Source: Hermodice carunculata (taxonomy: Eukaryota; Annelida; Polychaeta; Eunicida; Amphinomidae). From it: a stretch of 64,000 bases of DNA. A program made the position numbers and the translations under genes. Under the pieces are notes generated by a model. The model was not told the DNA's origin, did not search any database, and was given only the letters and a program-made list of their open reading frames with translations. The stretch is from the NCBI GenBank assembly GCA_964020975.1, contig OZ026621.1, positions 94,734,111 through 94,798,110 of the forward strand. The letters run 5' to 3'. Shown piece by piece: positions 54,601 to 61,905 of the stretch (position 1 is its first letter; each line of letters opens with the position of its first letter).

Positions 54601-57225
54601 TGCAGCGTTGTGGAAAAAGTTGTCCACTGGTATGACTGTACCCTGACAAATAAGATACAGGAGACACAGTGAAAAAGATGGCAAAGATAAATATCATGCA
54701 TTTTGAGCCACTTTTAGGTCCTTTGAATAATAATTAATATCCTGGTTTCTTCTCATCACCTCACCATATTTACTTGACCATACCTATAAATGTATTTATA
54801 CAGCAAACACACACACTCTGTTTTCCCTGGAGTTCCTTCTTTCATTTCAACTTTTTTCAGACACCATAAAAGTGAAAACTTTGAAAATTGGTGGGAACAC
54901 TGTATTTGATGAACTTTGGCACCTCGTCTTACGTTGTCAAGAAGTTCAAATTTATGCAAATTGGGGCAATTTAACTTTTATAAGTTTCGTATCTTCAAAA
55001 CTATTGAAAATAGGCAGAAAATTTCAAGTTGTGCACATATGTTTGTGACACCTGCCAATGCAATGGGCCACAAAATAGTTCCAGTATTTTAAGTTATGTT
55101 AGTTAGGGCACCTTAAAATCTTAGTGTTCAATATCTTCAAAAGATCTGAGTCACACATATCCTGTCTAATTCTGTCCTTAACAGAGGTCCAGAACCATGT
55201 GAAACATCAGCTAGTCCTTTTCTGAGGCAAATTTAGAAGGGAGATTCTCCCCACCTTCATAATGTGGCTCCCTTCTATTTTCTCCTGCTCCCTTCTTCCC
55301 TCCTGATATTTTCTCATATTTTTTCATTGAAAATAAAAACTGCCCATCCTTCTATTGCCCTGTATGATGCGCCACGAACTCTGATCCCTGGCGTCCCCCG
55401 GTGAGGGCTGCCCCTTACATCAGGTGCCAAAATTCATAATGTTATAATTCATATTCTTGCTGTGAAAATTTTGATTTCTACTGCTGCACACTGTCTGCTG
55501 TTAGTTTGACTCTACAAGAGAGCCAAAATTATTTATAATTTATGTATAATTCATATTCTTAGTGTGATAATGTCAGGGGTGCCCATACTTGCTGGCGAGC
55601 CCCACGGTTCAGAGGGTGCAGGCTGGCGCTACACAACCTGGCCCTTTGATCCGTAGTGCCCCTGGTGTGGGCTCCCCCTGATGCCAAAAACCTTGGTTAG
55701 CCTCTAAAATTTATATTCTATATTTGTGTTACTGTCAGGGGTGCCCATACTTCCTGGCAGGCTCAACAGATCAGAGCCAACTTACAATCTCTCTAATCCA
55801 CATTTTTACTGTGATAAAGTCAGGGGCTACAGGTTTTCATTGCTTAGCTCTGTCCCTGCATTGATACTTATACTTACTGGGTGCTACTCTGCAAAAGCAA
55901 ACAAAAAGTATCTCATATTTATATCTATTTTAATCAGTCAAGTGTCAAGTATTTTTACTTTTTCTCAATACACCTACGTATGTTTTACCATAGAGGTTAT
56001 GTTTTACACTTTTTATATTGCAATATCGTGGGTACAATAGCTCCTCAGAGATAATATTCATTATTGCACTGGAAAACCTACTTTAAATAAAGCTTATTTG
56101 AACTTGAACATGTGAAGGTGTATAGCCCTGACAATATGGAATTTTCCCTGCCTTTATAAAATCCTGGGAAAAGCACTGTCAGCCATGGCTGAAGTAGCTC
56201 CTAGCCTATTAGCTGTGGAGTTGAATTCATTGAAATGGCCCTGTGACCTTGTGAATGAGGTCAAGGCCACCAATTTACTGTGTTAGTCTCGCCCTTCTGC
56301 TCAGAAGTCTCCCTATGCAATTTCAAAGTATTGGTGAAACAGTTTTAAAGGAGACGACTTTTTTGAAGATTTTTCACAAAAATGAACAAAGAAATACAGT
56401 GAAACCTGTTTTGAGAGACTGCCCCTAAGACAGGCCAAAAAGTGGTCACGAGGCAGGTGGTCTTTCATTAGAGGTGCAATAACAATATTAACATGGGAAA
56501 GATGGCAAAAGGGGCATGGTAAGCATGGTCTGAAAAACCAGGTGGTCTTTCCTCACAGTGGTTATAACAGGTTTCACTGTAAGAACCCAAATTTAAAAAC
56601 TTGTAAAAAAAACAGTGATTCAAAGTACATGACGTGTTGTCATCTGATCAACTATGGCTGGCCTGTCCACAAGGAACATTTCCACCAAGTTTCAGCATAA
56701 ATGTGAGTGACAGTTTTTGACATGAGGTTGAAAATGGCCACAACACACAAAAATTCCTTTAAAAAAAAAAATTTAAAAAAAAAAAAAAAAATTGGAAGAG
56801 GAGCATCTTTGGAATACGGTCCGGGTTTTCAGCAAACGGAATATTAAAAGCACCACCGTACACCTTTCACACTTGAGGGCACAACTCAGTGCAGGGTTCA
56901 ATGCTGAAAACCTGGACCGTATAAAAGAACGGCCATCATGTTGATTCGGAAAGTTCATATTGCGGCCACTCGGGAGACACGTGGTTTCGTTTCCCGGCGG
57001 ACCCAGTCACCAACTCGGCAACTGACCCAATGGCAATGGCAATGATGGTCTTCGAAGGCTGAATTGAAGGATGACACAAGACAGTATTCGGAACAAAATG
57101 CAGCCTGTACCAGAATTCAATAGCAAAGTCTGAACAGCAGAACAGTGACTCAACATTTCTCGAACCCAGCATACAGATGAAAACAATGTATCATTTTTGT
57201 ATTTATTTACCTGCTCACGAGGCAT
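18458..57225 (-). CDS. PHR: Class II CPD photolyase (deoxyribodipyrimidine photolyase), ten exons
   Basis: Flavoenzyme that splits UV-induced cyclobutane pyrimidine dimers using blue/near-UV light. Exons (minus): 57225-57211, 48123-47940, 37587-37442, 36494-36312, 28289-28134, 27203-27005, 25304-25146, 23296-23175, 20850-20691, 18621-18458. They sum to 1488 nt with consistent phases: 495 residues plus a stop, a normal length for the family. N-terminal alpha/beta domain: [20 protein letters not shown] (about residues 57-76), [18 protein letters not shown] (177-186), TEFPPV.KHPY. FAD-binding domain: [24 protein letters not shown] (329-340), [32 protein letters not shown] (449-452). The electron-transfer tryptophan triad is present with class II spacing: W384, W405, W412 (21 and 7 apart). 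Signature 2 deviates (see findings). Exon 1 is the weakest part. Confidence 0.95.
19300..19858. mobile_element. Retroposon copy 1 with hammerhead motif, 15-bp TSD
   Basis: Flanked by perfect direct repeats agttatgaaaaatta at 19285-19299 and 19859-19873. Length 559 bp. The right end is an A-run of about 17, the left end is gcaaatcagacgagggcaaa. The left 305 bp match the copy at 25798-26102. It includes gtgtcacagctgtgacac (a perfect palindrome, 19562-19579) and a second inverted pair ggcagatgaac/gttcatctgcc. Sits in the photolyase intron between exons 9 and 10. No coding capacity. Confidence 0.85.
19330..19404 (-). ncRNA. Hammerhead ribozyme motif, core altered
   Basis: Minus strand, in photolyase sense: GCCT, CTGATGAG, stem II ACAC-AGCA-GTGT, then CAAAAC, CGGTC, AGGC (core 19389-19351). 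Compared with the copy at 25.85 kb and the hammerhead consensus, the CGAAAC box reads CAAAAC (the conserved G is A), so self-cleavage is unlikely. Stem I pieces GCCT/AGGC and ACGG/CCGT are kept. Confidence 0.75.
19918..20025. repeat. Foldback MITE-like repeat (ggtcaacag...ctgttgacc)
   Basis: ggtcaacagccttccc at the left and ggaaagctgttgaccc at the right form an inverted pair around a 35-40 bp spacer. Related copies occur near 23659, 31633, 38870, 48677 and 52624. Confidence 0.65.
20691..20850 (-). CDS. PHR: Photolyase exon 9, GC-type donor
   Basis: [20 protein letters not shown], then [20 protein letters not shown] and [11 protein letters not shown]405 and W412 complete the tryptophan triad. 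The only phase-consistent donor is ACAG/gcgagt (GC, not GT). Joining there gives [14 protein letters not shown], the expected family text. Confidence 0.95.
21177..22785. mobile_element. Helentron-like element copy in photolyase intron
   Basis: Left end AACAAGAGGGCTGTGTGAAC with the hairpin GGGCTGT-GTGA-ACAGCCC, then cgtgcc. Internal phrases are the same as at 5782-7214 and 43456-45075. Right end gctcagcttctgacaagtca, then gctgagct. It seems to be inserted in an older relative, since family text precedes it (21115-21176). Only remnants flank the right side, and a further right end gcgagcagagct lies at 22995. Confidence 0.75.
23175..23296 (-). CDS. PHR: Photolyase exon 8
   Basis: [20 protein letters not shown], then [21 protein letters not shown]384 in DLWNAGQ is the first tryptophan of the triad. 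Acceptor ttctgcag/GG; donor CAG/gtagac in phase 0. Confidence 0.96.
23598..23770. repeat. Foldback MITE-like repeat copy
   Basis: aagacctttcattcaggcac at the left, gtcaacagg (23659), then ggaaagctgttgac (23712 region). Same family as at 31567 and 52624. Confidence 0.6.
24422..25060. mobile_element. Helentron-like element, right end missing
   Basis: Left end AACAAGAGGCCCATGGCCCA (self-complementary GGCCCATGGCC), then agtgctctgct, the partner of the AGCAGAGCT right ends. Internal phrases taggtggcagcactgg and ccaccaaatttcattaaaat. I see no matching right end before the photolyase exon at 25146. Confidence 0.55.
25146..25304 (-). CDS. PHR: Photolyase exon 7 with signature 1
   Basis: [20 protein letters not shown], then [20 protein letters not shown] and KKYDSLEG. 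Contains the RREL..NF core of class II signature 1, although EQ stands where EE is usual. Acceptor tatgttag/GT; donor GAGG/gtatgc. Confidence 0.96.
25798..26102. mobile_element. Retroposon copy 2 with intact hammerhead motif, 15-bp TSD
   Basis: Flanked by perfect direct repeats ttaaaattaaagtct at 25783-25797 and 26103-26117. Length 305 bp, no A-tail. Same left end as copy 1 (gcaaat...gagggcaaggcc), so the shared end is at the left and the variable end at the right. Read on the minus strand, this would be a 5'-truncated copy with a constant 3' end. Located in the photolyase intron between exons 6 and 7. Confidence 0.9.
25828..25903 (-). ncRNA. Hammerhead ribozyme (type I), all core boxes present
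   Basis: Minus strand: stem I GCCT (25888-25885), CTGATGAG, stem II ACAC-AGCA-GTGT (5 bp with the flanking G-C), CGAAAC, then CGGTC with cleavage expected after GTC, and AGGC closing stem I (to 25850). A distal stem I pair ACGG/CCGT (25903-25900 with 25831-25828) is possible. Stem III is only ACCGGT, a palindrome too short to fold alone but able to pair between two molecules. Dimer-dependent hammerheads of Penelope-like elements and animal retrozymes have this feature. The motif is sense to the photolyase pre-mRNA. Confidence 0.82.
26462..26483. repeat. Poly-T/poly-G junction
   Basis: A T-run followed directly by about 14 G. One of several such homopolymer junctions in the window (also about 7501, 12249, 37119, 45199). 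Confidence 0.9.
27005..27203 (-). CDS. PHR: Photolyase exon 6
   Basis: [20 protein letters not shown], then [20 protein letters not shown] and NMSPWFHFG. Starts the FAD-binding alpha-helical domain. Acceptor tactttcag/CCC; donor TTTG/gtaaga in phase 1. Confidence 0.96.
28134..28289 (-). CDS. PHR: Photolyase exon 5
   Basis: [20 protein letters not shown], then [19 protein letters not shown] and [11 protein letters not shown]. The [10 protein letters not shown] motif is typical of the class. Phase 0 at both ends; donor CAA/gtaagt. The 8-kb upstream intron contains hAT, DIRS and satellite material. Confidence 0.96.
29310..31285. mobile_element. hAT-type DNA transposon remnant with nested hAT end
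   Basis: Terminal inverted repeats cagggttcatacagcatagc (left) and, reversed, cagggttcgcacagagcttg (right). The insertion splits the tandem array at 28440-31490, which resumes on the right. Flanks tcagtaaa / tcagttac may be a worn 8-bp target duplication. A second, inner terminus reads (minus strand) cagggctcgacaattcgcat, ending at 30915, probably a nested relative that begins near 29.74 kb with cacttgtccgcagggcaagt. About 2.0 kb. Confidence 0.72.
29533..29730 (-). pseudogene. BED-like zinc-finger fragment of a hAT element
   Basis: Reads [18 protein letters not shown], then [18 protein letters not shown]. The layout (W...F/Y.W..PV..D...A.C..C) is like N-terminal fingers in hAT-related proteins. 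The C-terminal histidines are not seen in frame. It lies within the TIR-bounded hAT remnant and has no transposase catalytic part next to it. Confidence 0.5.
31567..31692. repeat. Foldback MITE-like repeat copy
   Basis: aagacctttcattcaagtac, cagcatgcc, then ggtcaacagcttttctcgg and gaaaagccgcagag. Left half well kept. Confidence 0.6.
32153..32274 (-). pseudogene. hAT/ZBED transposase-like exon
   Basis: Reads [20 protein letters not shown], then [18 protein letters not shown]. It matches the start of hAT/ZBED transposase domains (pattern F..ml..L.P.Y..PsR). It has an acceptor (cttttag/G) and a donor (CACAG/gtaact). No other catalytic exon is seen nearby. Upstream in sense (32558-32343) an S/T-rich open stretch ([20 protein letters not shown]) could be a linker but has no homology. 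It could be one exon of an intronic hAT gene, or a stray fragment. Confidence 0.6.
33100..35350 (+). mobile_element. DIRS-type retroelement fossil, broken
   Basis: Plus-strand element in the photolyase intron, opposite to the gene. Parts in order: an ORF1-like region (about 33.23-34.11 kb), a reverse transcriptase region of DIRS type (about 34.12-34.9 kb), and a short piece like the start of the tyrosine recombinase (about 35.06-35.16 kb). Broken, with several breaks, and not full length. Terminal repeats are not resolved. It looks moderately old. A poly-G run (34515-34529) lies inside. Confidence 0.8.
35351..36311. other. Photolyase intron segment
   Basis: No gene recognised. Holds an ATGTACATA-rich stretch (36000-36060) and a (TTTC)n microsatellite at 36184-36250. 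Confidence 0.6.
36184..36250. repeat. (TTTC)n microsatellite
   Basis: Interrupted TTTC/CTTT units, 62 bp from the end of photolyase exon 4. Confidence 0.95.
36312..36494 (-). CDS. PHR: Photolyase exon 4
   Basis: [20 protein letters not shown], then [20 protein letters not shown] and [15 protein letters not shown]. 61 codons, phase 0 at both ends. Acceptor gctgtcag/GAG; donor TGTTGT/gtaagt. Confidence 0.96.
36927..37060. repeat. Mariner-type MITE end
   Basis: TA followed by CAGTGGTACCTGCTCTAAAG, then accacc..aagacc repeats. It resembles the CAGTGAAACCTG termini at 56397 and 50246. The right end is not resolved. Confidence 0.45.
37442..37587 (-). CDS. PHR: Photolyase exon 3
   Basis: [20 protein letters not shown], then [20 protein letters not shown] and LKGLREVEE. 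Acceptor tttttccag/AT completes the GAT codon; donor GAAGAG/gtttgt in phase 0. Confidence 0.96.
38082..38419 (-). repeat. Dispersed repeat, copy 2 (inverted relative to 10813-11152)
   Basis: ccaccatgatcagggcagat, ccatgctaaatacatggatc and ggaccgcatttaaatatgaa match copy 1 in reverse order and opposite strand. Located in the photolyase intron between exons 2 and 3. Confidence 0.85.
38860..38950. repeat. Foldback MITE-like repeat, right half
   Basis: aaggaaagctgttgacgaag, then ggtatttgaatgaaaggtat. Only the right half is clear. Confidence 0.5.
39220..39530 (+). pseudogene. THAP-domain fragment, decayed
   Basis: Starts [20 protein letters not shown], then [40 protein letters not shown] and CED. 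This is the THAP zinc finger pattern (C-x4-C, conserved W, VCED). The finger's histidine after CED is N here. The expected continuation [14 protein letters not shown] and then [15 protein letters not shown] appears in two other frames, so at least two frameshifts are present. It is probably a THAP exon carried by a P-like element or a processed host fragment. No downstream catalytic domain is seen. Confidence 0.7.
42490..42507. repeat. Poly-G run
   Basis: About 15 G in a row in the outer nested element. Confidence 0.95.
42672..46435. mobile_element. Middle level of the nest
   Basis: Left end AACAAGAGGACTGTGTGAAC, then agcccatgctcagctga. Right end ttagctgactgacaaatcag, then ctgagct. CTCAGCTGA and TCAGCTGAG are inverted subterminal repeats. 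The host phrase is interrupted without duplication. Contains the younger element 43456-45075. Confidence 0.7.
43456..45075. mobile_element. Inner, youngest level of the nest
   Basis: Left end AACAAGAGGGCTGTGTGAAC with the 7-bp-stem hairpin, then cgtgcctcagctg. Near the right end a (GACG)n tract (45004-45047), then cctcagctgaggt. Closest in text to 5782-7214 and 21177-22785, consistent with recent activity. Confidence 0.75.
46942..47939. other. Photolyase intron segment
   Basis: Two plus-strand open stretches (47151-47366 and 47445-47654) have no recognisable homology, no consistent splice context and no repeat partner. I see nothing firm here. Confidence 0.5.
47940..48123 (-). CDS. PHR: Photolyase exon 2
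   Basis: [20 protein letters not shown], then [19 protein letters not shown] and [14 protein letters not shown]. Acceptor tgtcaacag/GCT abuts a 30-bp minisatellite. Donor CAAG/gtacac in phase 1. The MYWMSRDQR motif is diagnostic of class II photolyases. Confidence 0.94.
48125..48343. repeat. 30-bp minisatellite abutting photolyase exon 2 acceptor
   Basis: About seven near-identical units of ttgacaataaacacaatcct followed by tatgtacatg. The last unit runs into the acceptor tgtcaacag/GCT of exon 2. Because 30 is a multiple of 3, it is open in several frames on both strands (ten-residue repeats). That openness is not evidence of coding. Confidence 0.97.
48677..48770. repeat. Foldback MITE-like repeat copy
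   Basis: agtcaacagctttctttta and gagaaaactgttgacctga inverted around a short spacer. Confidence 0.6.
48771..50245. other. Photolyase intron 1 segment
   Basis: AT-rich; no gene, RNA or clear transposon recognised. Confidence 0.55.
50246..51343. mobile_element. Mariner/Tc1-type MITE with TA target, carrying a SINE
   Basis: TA-CAGTAAAACCTGTC at the left and GACAGGTTTTACTG-TA at the right are perfect 16-bp inverted ends next to TA dinucleotides. Near both ends, phrases of the type acctgtctactgtggacacc recur. The interior is enlarged by a SINE near 51045-51219. No transposase reading frame is visible. Confidence 0.75.
51045..51219 (-). repeat. tRNA-derived SINE head with conserved central domain
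   Basis: On the minus strand: A box TGGCTGAGCGG (51208-51198) and B box GGTTCGATTAT (51167-51157), inside a tRNA-like stretch starting ggtgcacggttggctgagcg. After the head come ccacatgctgcc and ggttttctctgagttcttcg, then gtttcctccac, similar to the conserved central domain of several invertebrate SINE families. The 3' tail is not resolved. Confidence 0.8.
51942..51991. repeat. (TCTG)n microsatellite
   Basis: TGTC units, one interrupted by gcc. Confidence 0.97.
52624..52742. repeat. Foldback MITE-like repeat, long right arm
   Basis: gtcaacagtgctcc, then aaggaaagctgttgacctgg, acgcatgctgggacttgaat and gaaagatctttt. The outer right arm is the inverse of the outer left arm at 31567. Confidence 0.65.
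52881..53288. repeat. 27-bp minisatellite, about 15 copies
   Basis: Units of cagtccagtctacttgcagt followed by agtagaa, with sparse point variants. Open in several frames as 9-residue repeats (27 is a multiple of 3), with no sign of a gene around it. Lies in photolyase intron 1. Confidence 0.97.
53289..54879. other. Photolyase intron 1 segment
   Basis: No gene recognised. Minus-strand open stretches at 54368-54701 overlap in three frames without homology. Confidence 0.5.
54880..55145. repeat. Diverged tandem-type repeat, related to 57690-58000
   Basis: Shared phrases: tatcttcaaaactatt, gtttgtgacacctgccaat, attatgctaatt / aagttatgttagtt. About two diverged units. Confidence 0.55.
55380..55840. 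repeat. Degenerate repeat (gtcaggggtgcccatactt)
   Basis: gtcaggggtgcccatactt occurs at 55573 and 55735, with related text before and after (cttggcgag..cccctg and ttcatattcttgctgtga). Period about 165 bp. Confidence 0.55.
56397..56579. mobile_element. Mariner-type MITE, 183 bp, TA target
   Basis: TA-CAGTGAAACCTGTT at the left, AACAGGTTTCACTG-TA at the right: perfect inverted ends with a TA duplication. No coding sequence. Confidence 0.85.
56814..56922. repeat. 21-bp inverted repeat around 67 bp, near photolyase exon 1
   Basis: atacggtccgggttttcagc at the left; tgctgaaaacctggaccgta at the right, 20 of 21 paired. In intron 1, about 290 bp from exon 1. It could be a MITE with TIRs or a structured RNA. 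Confidence 0.8.
57211..57225 (-). CDS. PHR: Photolyase exon 1, five codons (tentative)
   Basis: ATG CCT CGT GAG CAG followed by the donor gtaaat, phase 0, which matches the phase of exon 2. An in-frame stop lies a few codons upstream of the ATG, which fixes this ATG if the exon is right. Other class II photolyases have short variable N-termini, so sequence identity cannot confirm it. Transcript evidence would be needed. Confidence 0.45.
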
Positions 57226-57420
57226 CTGAACATCCCGCTTACGAAACAGCCTAGCCTTCTGCGCATCTTACTTGACGCATAAGTCACATGTCAAAACAAA
57301 GCCACTCGCTTCCGTCGGTTCTGTCTGGGTGCACACAGGAATACCGTGGAGGTCTTTCTATCTCCATGGGAATACGTAATTCTTTTATTGATAAAAAAAG
57401 TGCCAACAAGAGACCTATTT
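57226..57420 (-). promoter_or_regulatory. Presumed photolyase 5' flank
   Basis: Less AT-rich, with several CpG. Contains GTCACATG (E-box/M-box-like, 57283-57290) and gacgcataag. Light-regulated animal photolyase genes often use E-box and D-box elements. That link is inference here. Confidence 0.35.
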
Positions 57421-57545
57421 GTCAAAATAACGAGTGAAACATAAAATTTATCACTGTCACCTGGAAATGAATCAATGTCACCGAGATCTGGGCCTAAACA
57501 AATTATGCTTCCAAACCGGTGTTCAAACGAACAAAGAGTGTGTGT

Positions 57546-57547
57546 TT

Positions 57548-57627
<80 letters not shown>

Positions 57628-57650
57628 TCCTTCTTTCCTTCTTTCTTTCT
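57546..57650. repeat. (TTTC)n microsatellite
   Basis: About 25 TTTC units, nearly perfect. Confidence 0.98.
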
Positions 57651-57689
57651 TGTCCGCAGCTTTTCTCTGACACCGTGAAAGATACCCTA

Positions 57690-58480
57690 TTTCAACTTGG
57701 CATGGTAATACACCTAGTAGGGAAGTTGTCTCTCTGATTTGGAATACTCATGATGTTCAAAATTATGCTAATTGGGGGTAATTAAAATTTTAAAAGCTCC
57801 CTATCTTCAAAACTATTATAGATAGATACAAAATTTTAAAGTTCAGCATATAGGTTTGTGACATCCGCCAATCTAACGGAAAGTAAAAAAAGTTGTAAAA
57901 TTTTAAATTATGCTAATTAAGGCACTTTGAAAATTTAAATCTTGAATATCTAAGAAAATATTGCCTGTAGCTTTACCAAATTTATGTCAGAGATGGTCCC
58001 TATTATGGACTAGATTCCTATCGAAAACCAGGTAATTTTTGGATTTTTTTATGAATATTTTTCAGTTTTTTCCAAATCGGGGCAGATACAACCGTATAAG
58101 TGATAGAAGCTTGTATCTCGAAAACTGTGCATTTTTGGGCCACTGTTACTATTAAACATGAATAGGAAATGGCATATGGGCTTTTACCTGGTGCTGTCCT
58201 TTTTGACCTTGAGTGACTTTGAAAGGTCAAATCAAGGTCACACACCATGACAATGTTTGCATATGGAAAACGGTTCTTTTTAGGGCCATAGTTACTATTA
58301 AACATGAATAGCAAATGATATAGAGGCTTTCATGTGGTGCTGTCTTTTTTTACCTTGAGTGACATTGAAAGGTCAAAGCAAGGCCACAAACACGATTGCG
58401 AAAACACTAATATGCTTTTCTTGTTTTCGACCAAGGGAAGAAAACAGTAAAACAAGAAAACGGGAAAACGCTAATACGAA
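57690..58480. repeat. Diverged repeat blocks upstream of the photolyase
   Basis: 57690-58000 resembles 54880-55145. 58130-58400 has two units of gccact/atagttactattaaacatgaat with gtgctgtcctttttgacctt. Confidence 0.55.
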
Positions 58481-58489
58481 AACACGAAA

Positions 58490-58680
58490 ATGCGAGTGCG
58501 AAAACACGACATAATTTCTGTCGTATTTTCGCGGTTGTGTTTTCGCATTTTCGCCTTCGTGTTTTTTATTTTAGTGTTTTTGCATTCGTGTTTTCTTGTT
58601 TTCGCTGTTCTGTTTTCTTATTTCCTTGTTTTCGCTGTTCTGTTTTCTTATTTCCTTGTTTTCGCTTTCGCATTTTTATG
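58490..58680. repeat. TTTTCG-rich minisatellite
   Basis: Short variable units such as ttgttttcgctgttctgttt and tcttatttcc, preceded on the left by the inverse type (gaaaacacgaaaatgcg). It looks like a loose inverted pair of TTTTCGC arrays (58390-58510 against 58515-58675). Confidence 0.75.
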
Positions 58681-58818
58681 GAGACAGAAAAATATTTTAT
58701 TTGGCACTTTTGTGCCACCATAGACATCAGTCAGTGTATGCTTTTATTGTTCATATTGTTGTGTACAAGTGTATAATGCAGTATGCGCACAGTGTGTGCA
58801 CCAGGGTACGTAGGTGCA

Positions 58819-58832
58819 ATAATAATAATAAT

Positions 58833-58888
<56 letters not shown>

Positions 58889-58901
58889 GATAATGATAAT
58901 G

Positions 58902-58987
<86 letters not shown>
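58819..58987. repeat. (AAT)n and (GATAAT)n microsatellite
   Basis: AAT units, then a block of about 12 TGATAA units, then AAT units again. Confidence 0.98.
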
Positions 58988-58989
<2 letters not shown>

Positions 58990-59160
58990 ATGTTGTTTAA
59001 AAATATCACAAGGAAGTTCGATAATCGACATCTGCGACCTTTGACACTTAAGTCTCTTCAAACTGTAAATTTACGCTGCATCTAAACATTTGTACAGAAA
59101 TTATCCTGGGGAAACCAATACATTTTGACTCATTGATTGATGTGATTGCTGCAAATTTCG

Positions 59161-59261
59161 CAGACGAGGGCATCGTCTGGAAGTTATTTGCGTGGTCGTG
59201 GATTTTGTCATGGTAACCGTAAGCCGGACATGTATAGTGATATTCTTACGGCTACCATGAC
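59161..59261. repeat. Two consecutive hairpins
   Basis: Hairpin 1: CAGACGA, loop, TCGTCTG (59161-59179). Hairpin 2: tgtcatggtaaccgtaag (59206-59223) with cttacggctaccatgaca (59244-59261), 17 of 18 paired, 20-nt loop. Confidence 0.7.
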
Positions 59262-59367
59262 AGTAAGCAAGTCGTGCAGGCCTACTGTTATACAGGCCTC
59301 CACATTGGTACTGGAAATTATGGATGTTCTCATTTCTCTTAATCTAATTTTCTCGCTTCATTCTTCA

Positions 59368-60417
<1,050 letters not shown>

Positions 60418-61905
60418 TTAATGAGAAACGGTTTCCGGAGATTCTCCGCAAGAACACAGATCACTTGCGACTAAATTACATTTGTGCATGTCACAGTTTA
60501 ATAAACTACATTTCATTCTTAGTCTGGCATGATGAATTTGGGCCTTTCTGGTTTCGCCACAGTAGTAAGCTGGGGCAAATGAATCATCTTCCTGGAGTTT
60601 TTTCTTGAAAAAGGACACTGACTGGGAATTTTGCACTACGAGATTTAGGCTATTCCAAATACTGATAACACGAGGAAAGAATGAAAGTCGGCCGAGGCGA
60701 ATATCTGCGGGATGTCATTGGAATGTCTTGTAGCATACGTATGTTTCTGAACTAAGGGGACTCTCTCTAACAAATAATTTGGCGCAAGGCCATTGAGAAT
60801 TTTGTACATATGAATGAGTTTATGGCGCTCACATCTTATGCGTAAGGGTTGCCATTTTATTTCGTTGTAAAGTGACTGGATACTAACATTTTGGGGCGCA
60901 CCAACAACTATGCGGGCTGCCGCGTGTTGCACTCGTTCCAGCTTATCGCAGCAGGCTTTTGTGCAGTTGTCCCACAAGATGTCGCCATATTCAAGGACGA
61001 GTCTAATAAAAGTAAAATACAATTTTTCCGGTTGTTTCCTGTCAAGTATATATTTCATGCCCCTGAGACAGTCTACCCTTTTCATAGCTCTAACATAAAG
61101 ATTATCCATGTGGTTACTCCATGACCAGTCCTTGGATAAGGTGATACCCAGATGTTCGTGATTTTGAACTTCAGAAACTTCGTGACCGTTAACATAAAGT
61201 GGATAAGATATGGTTGCACGAGAGCGAGAACATGGCATGGAAACGGTTTTTGACTCATTTAAGTCAACGAACCATTGCTTTGCCCACATAGAGATGGCTG
61301 GCAAGTCACCATTTAGGGTTACCTGGCTTAATTCTGGGAAATCTCTCTCTGAGATAAAGAAGAGGGATGTATCATCAGCAAAAATGCGAATGTTATATTC
61401 CACTATGTATGCTAAATCATTGATGTATATTAAAAATAGCAATGGGCCCAAGATCGAGCCTTGTGGGACACCAGCATAAATATCTCCAAGTTGATGATTG
61501 GCCTTTTATAATAACTCTCTGCCGTCTCTTAGACAAATAACTATCAAACCACTTCAGCACAGTACCTCTCACACCAATAGCGTGTAGTTTGCGCAAAAGG
61601 CCTTTGTGCCACACTCTATCGAAAGCTTTTGCTACATCAAGGAAAACAAAGTTTATATGTTTACCCTCGTCCATCGCCTCTAAGATGATATCATAAGTTT
61701 CTAATTATTGTGAAATAGGTGAATCGCCTGGTTGATAGGCCGATTGAAATCTAGTCAGTATATTATTGTTGTTTACAAAATGATTAAATAACGACTTAAA
61801 TACGCATTTTCGAACAACTTTCCAGCAATATCTAATAATGAAATAGGTCGAAAATTCTTTATTATTTGTTTGGAGTCCTTGTCGACGGCCAGAAGAGTTG
61901 ATTTT
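60418..61905 (-). mobile_element. LINE (CR1/Jockey-like) reverse transcriptase fragment, copy 1
   Basis: Minus-strand RT in several frames. IIKNFRPISLLDIAGKLFEN (61873-61814), FVFLDVAKAFDRVWHKGLLR (motif A, about 61650), GVPQGSILGPLLFLIYINDL then NIRIFADDTSLFFI (motif C, about 61380), EHLGITLSKDWSWSNHMDN, CDKLERVQHAAARIVVGAP, HKLIHMYKILNGLAPNYLLE. The frame changes near 61480 (before the GVPQGS motif) and again near 60640 and 61700, so it is dead. The last piece (60636-60418) contains KKKLQEDDSFAPAYYCGETR. 5' truncated: no endonuclease domain. Confidence 0.88.

Noticed and set aside
54368-54701. Three overlapping minus-strand open frames
   Set aside because: All three frames are open by chance in the same stretch; none shows a domain or splice support.
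57007-57225. 72-residue protein [12 protein letters not shown]...
   Set aside because: Only the first five codons fit the photolyase; the rest is read-through of the donor gtaaat into intron 1.
58596-59061. Poly-I/M and poly-L/S proteins
   Set aside because: Translations of the (AAT)n/(GATAAT)n microsatellite.
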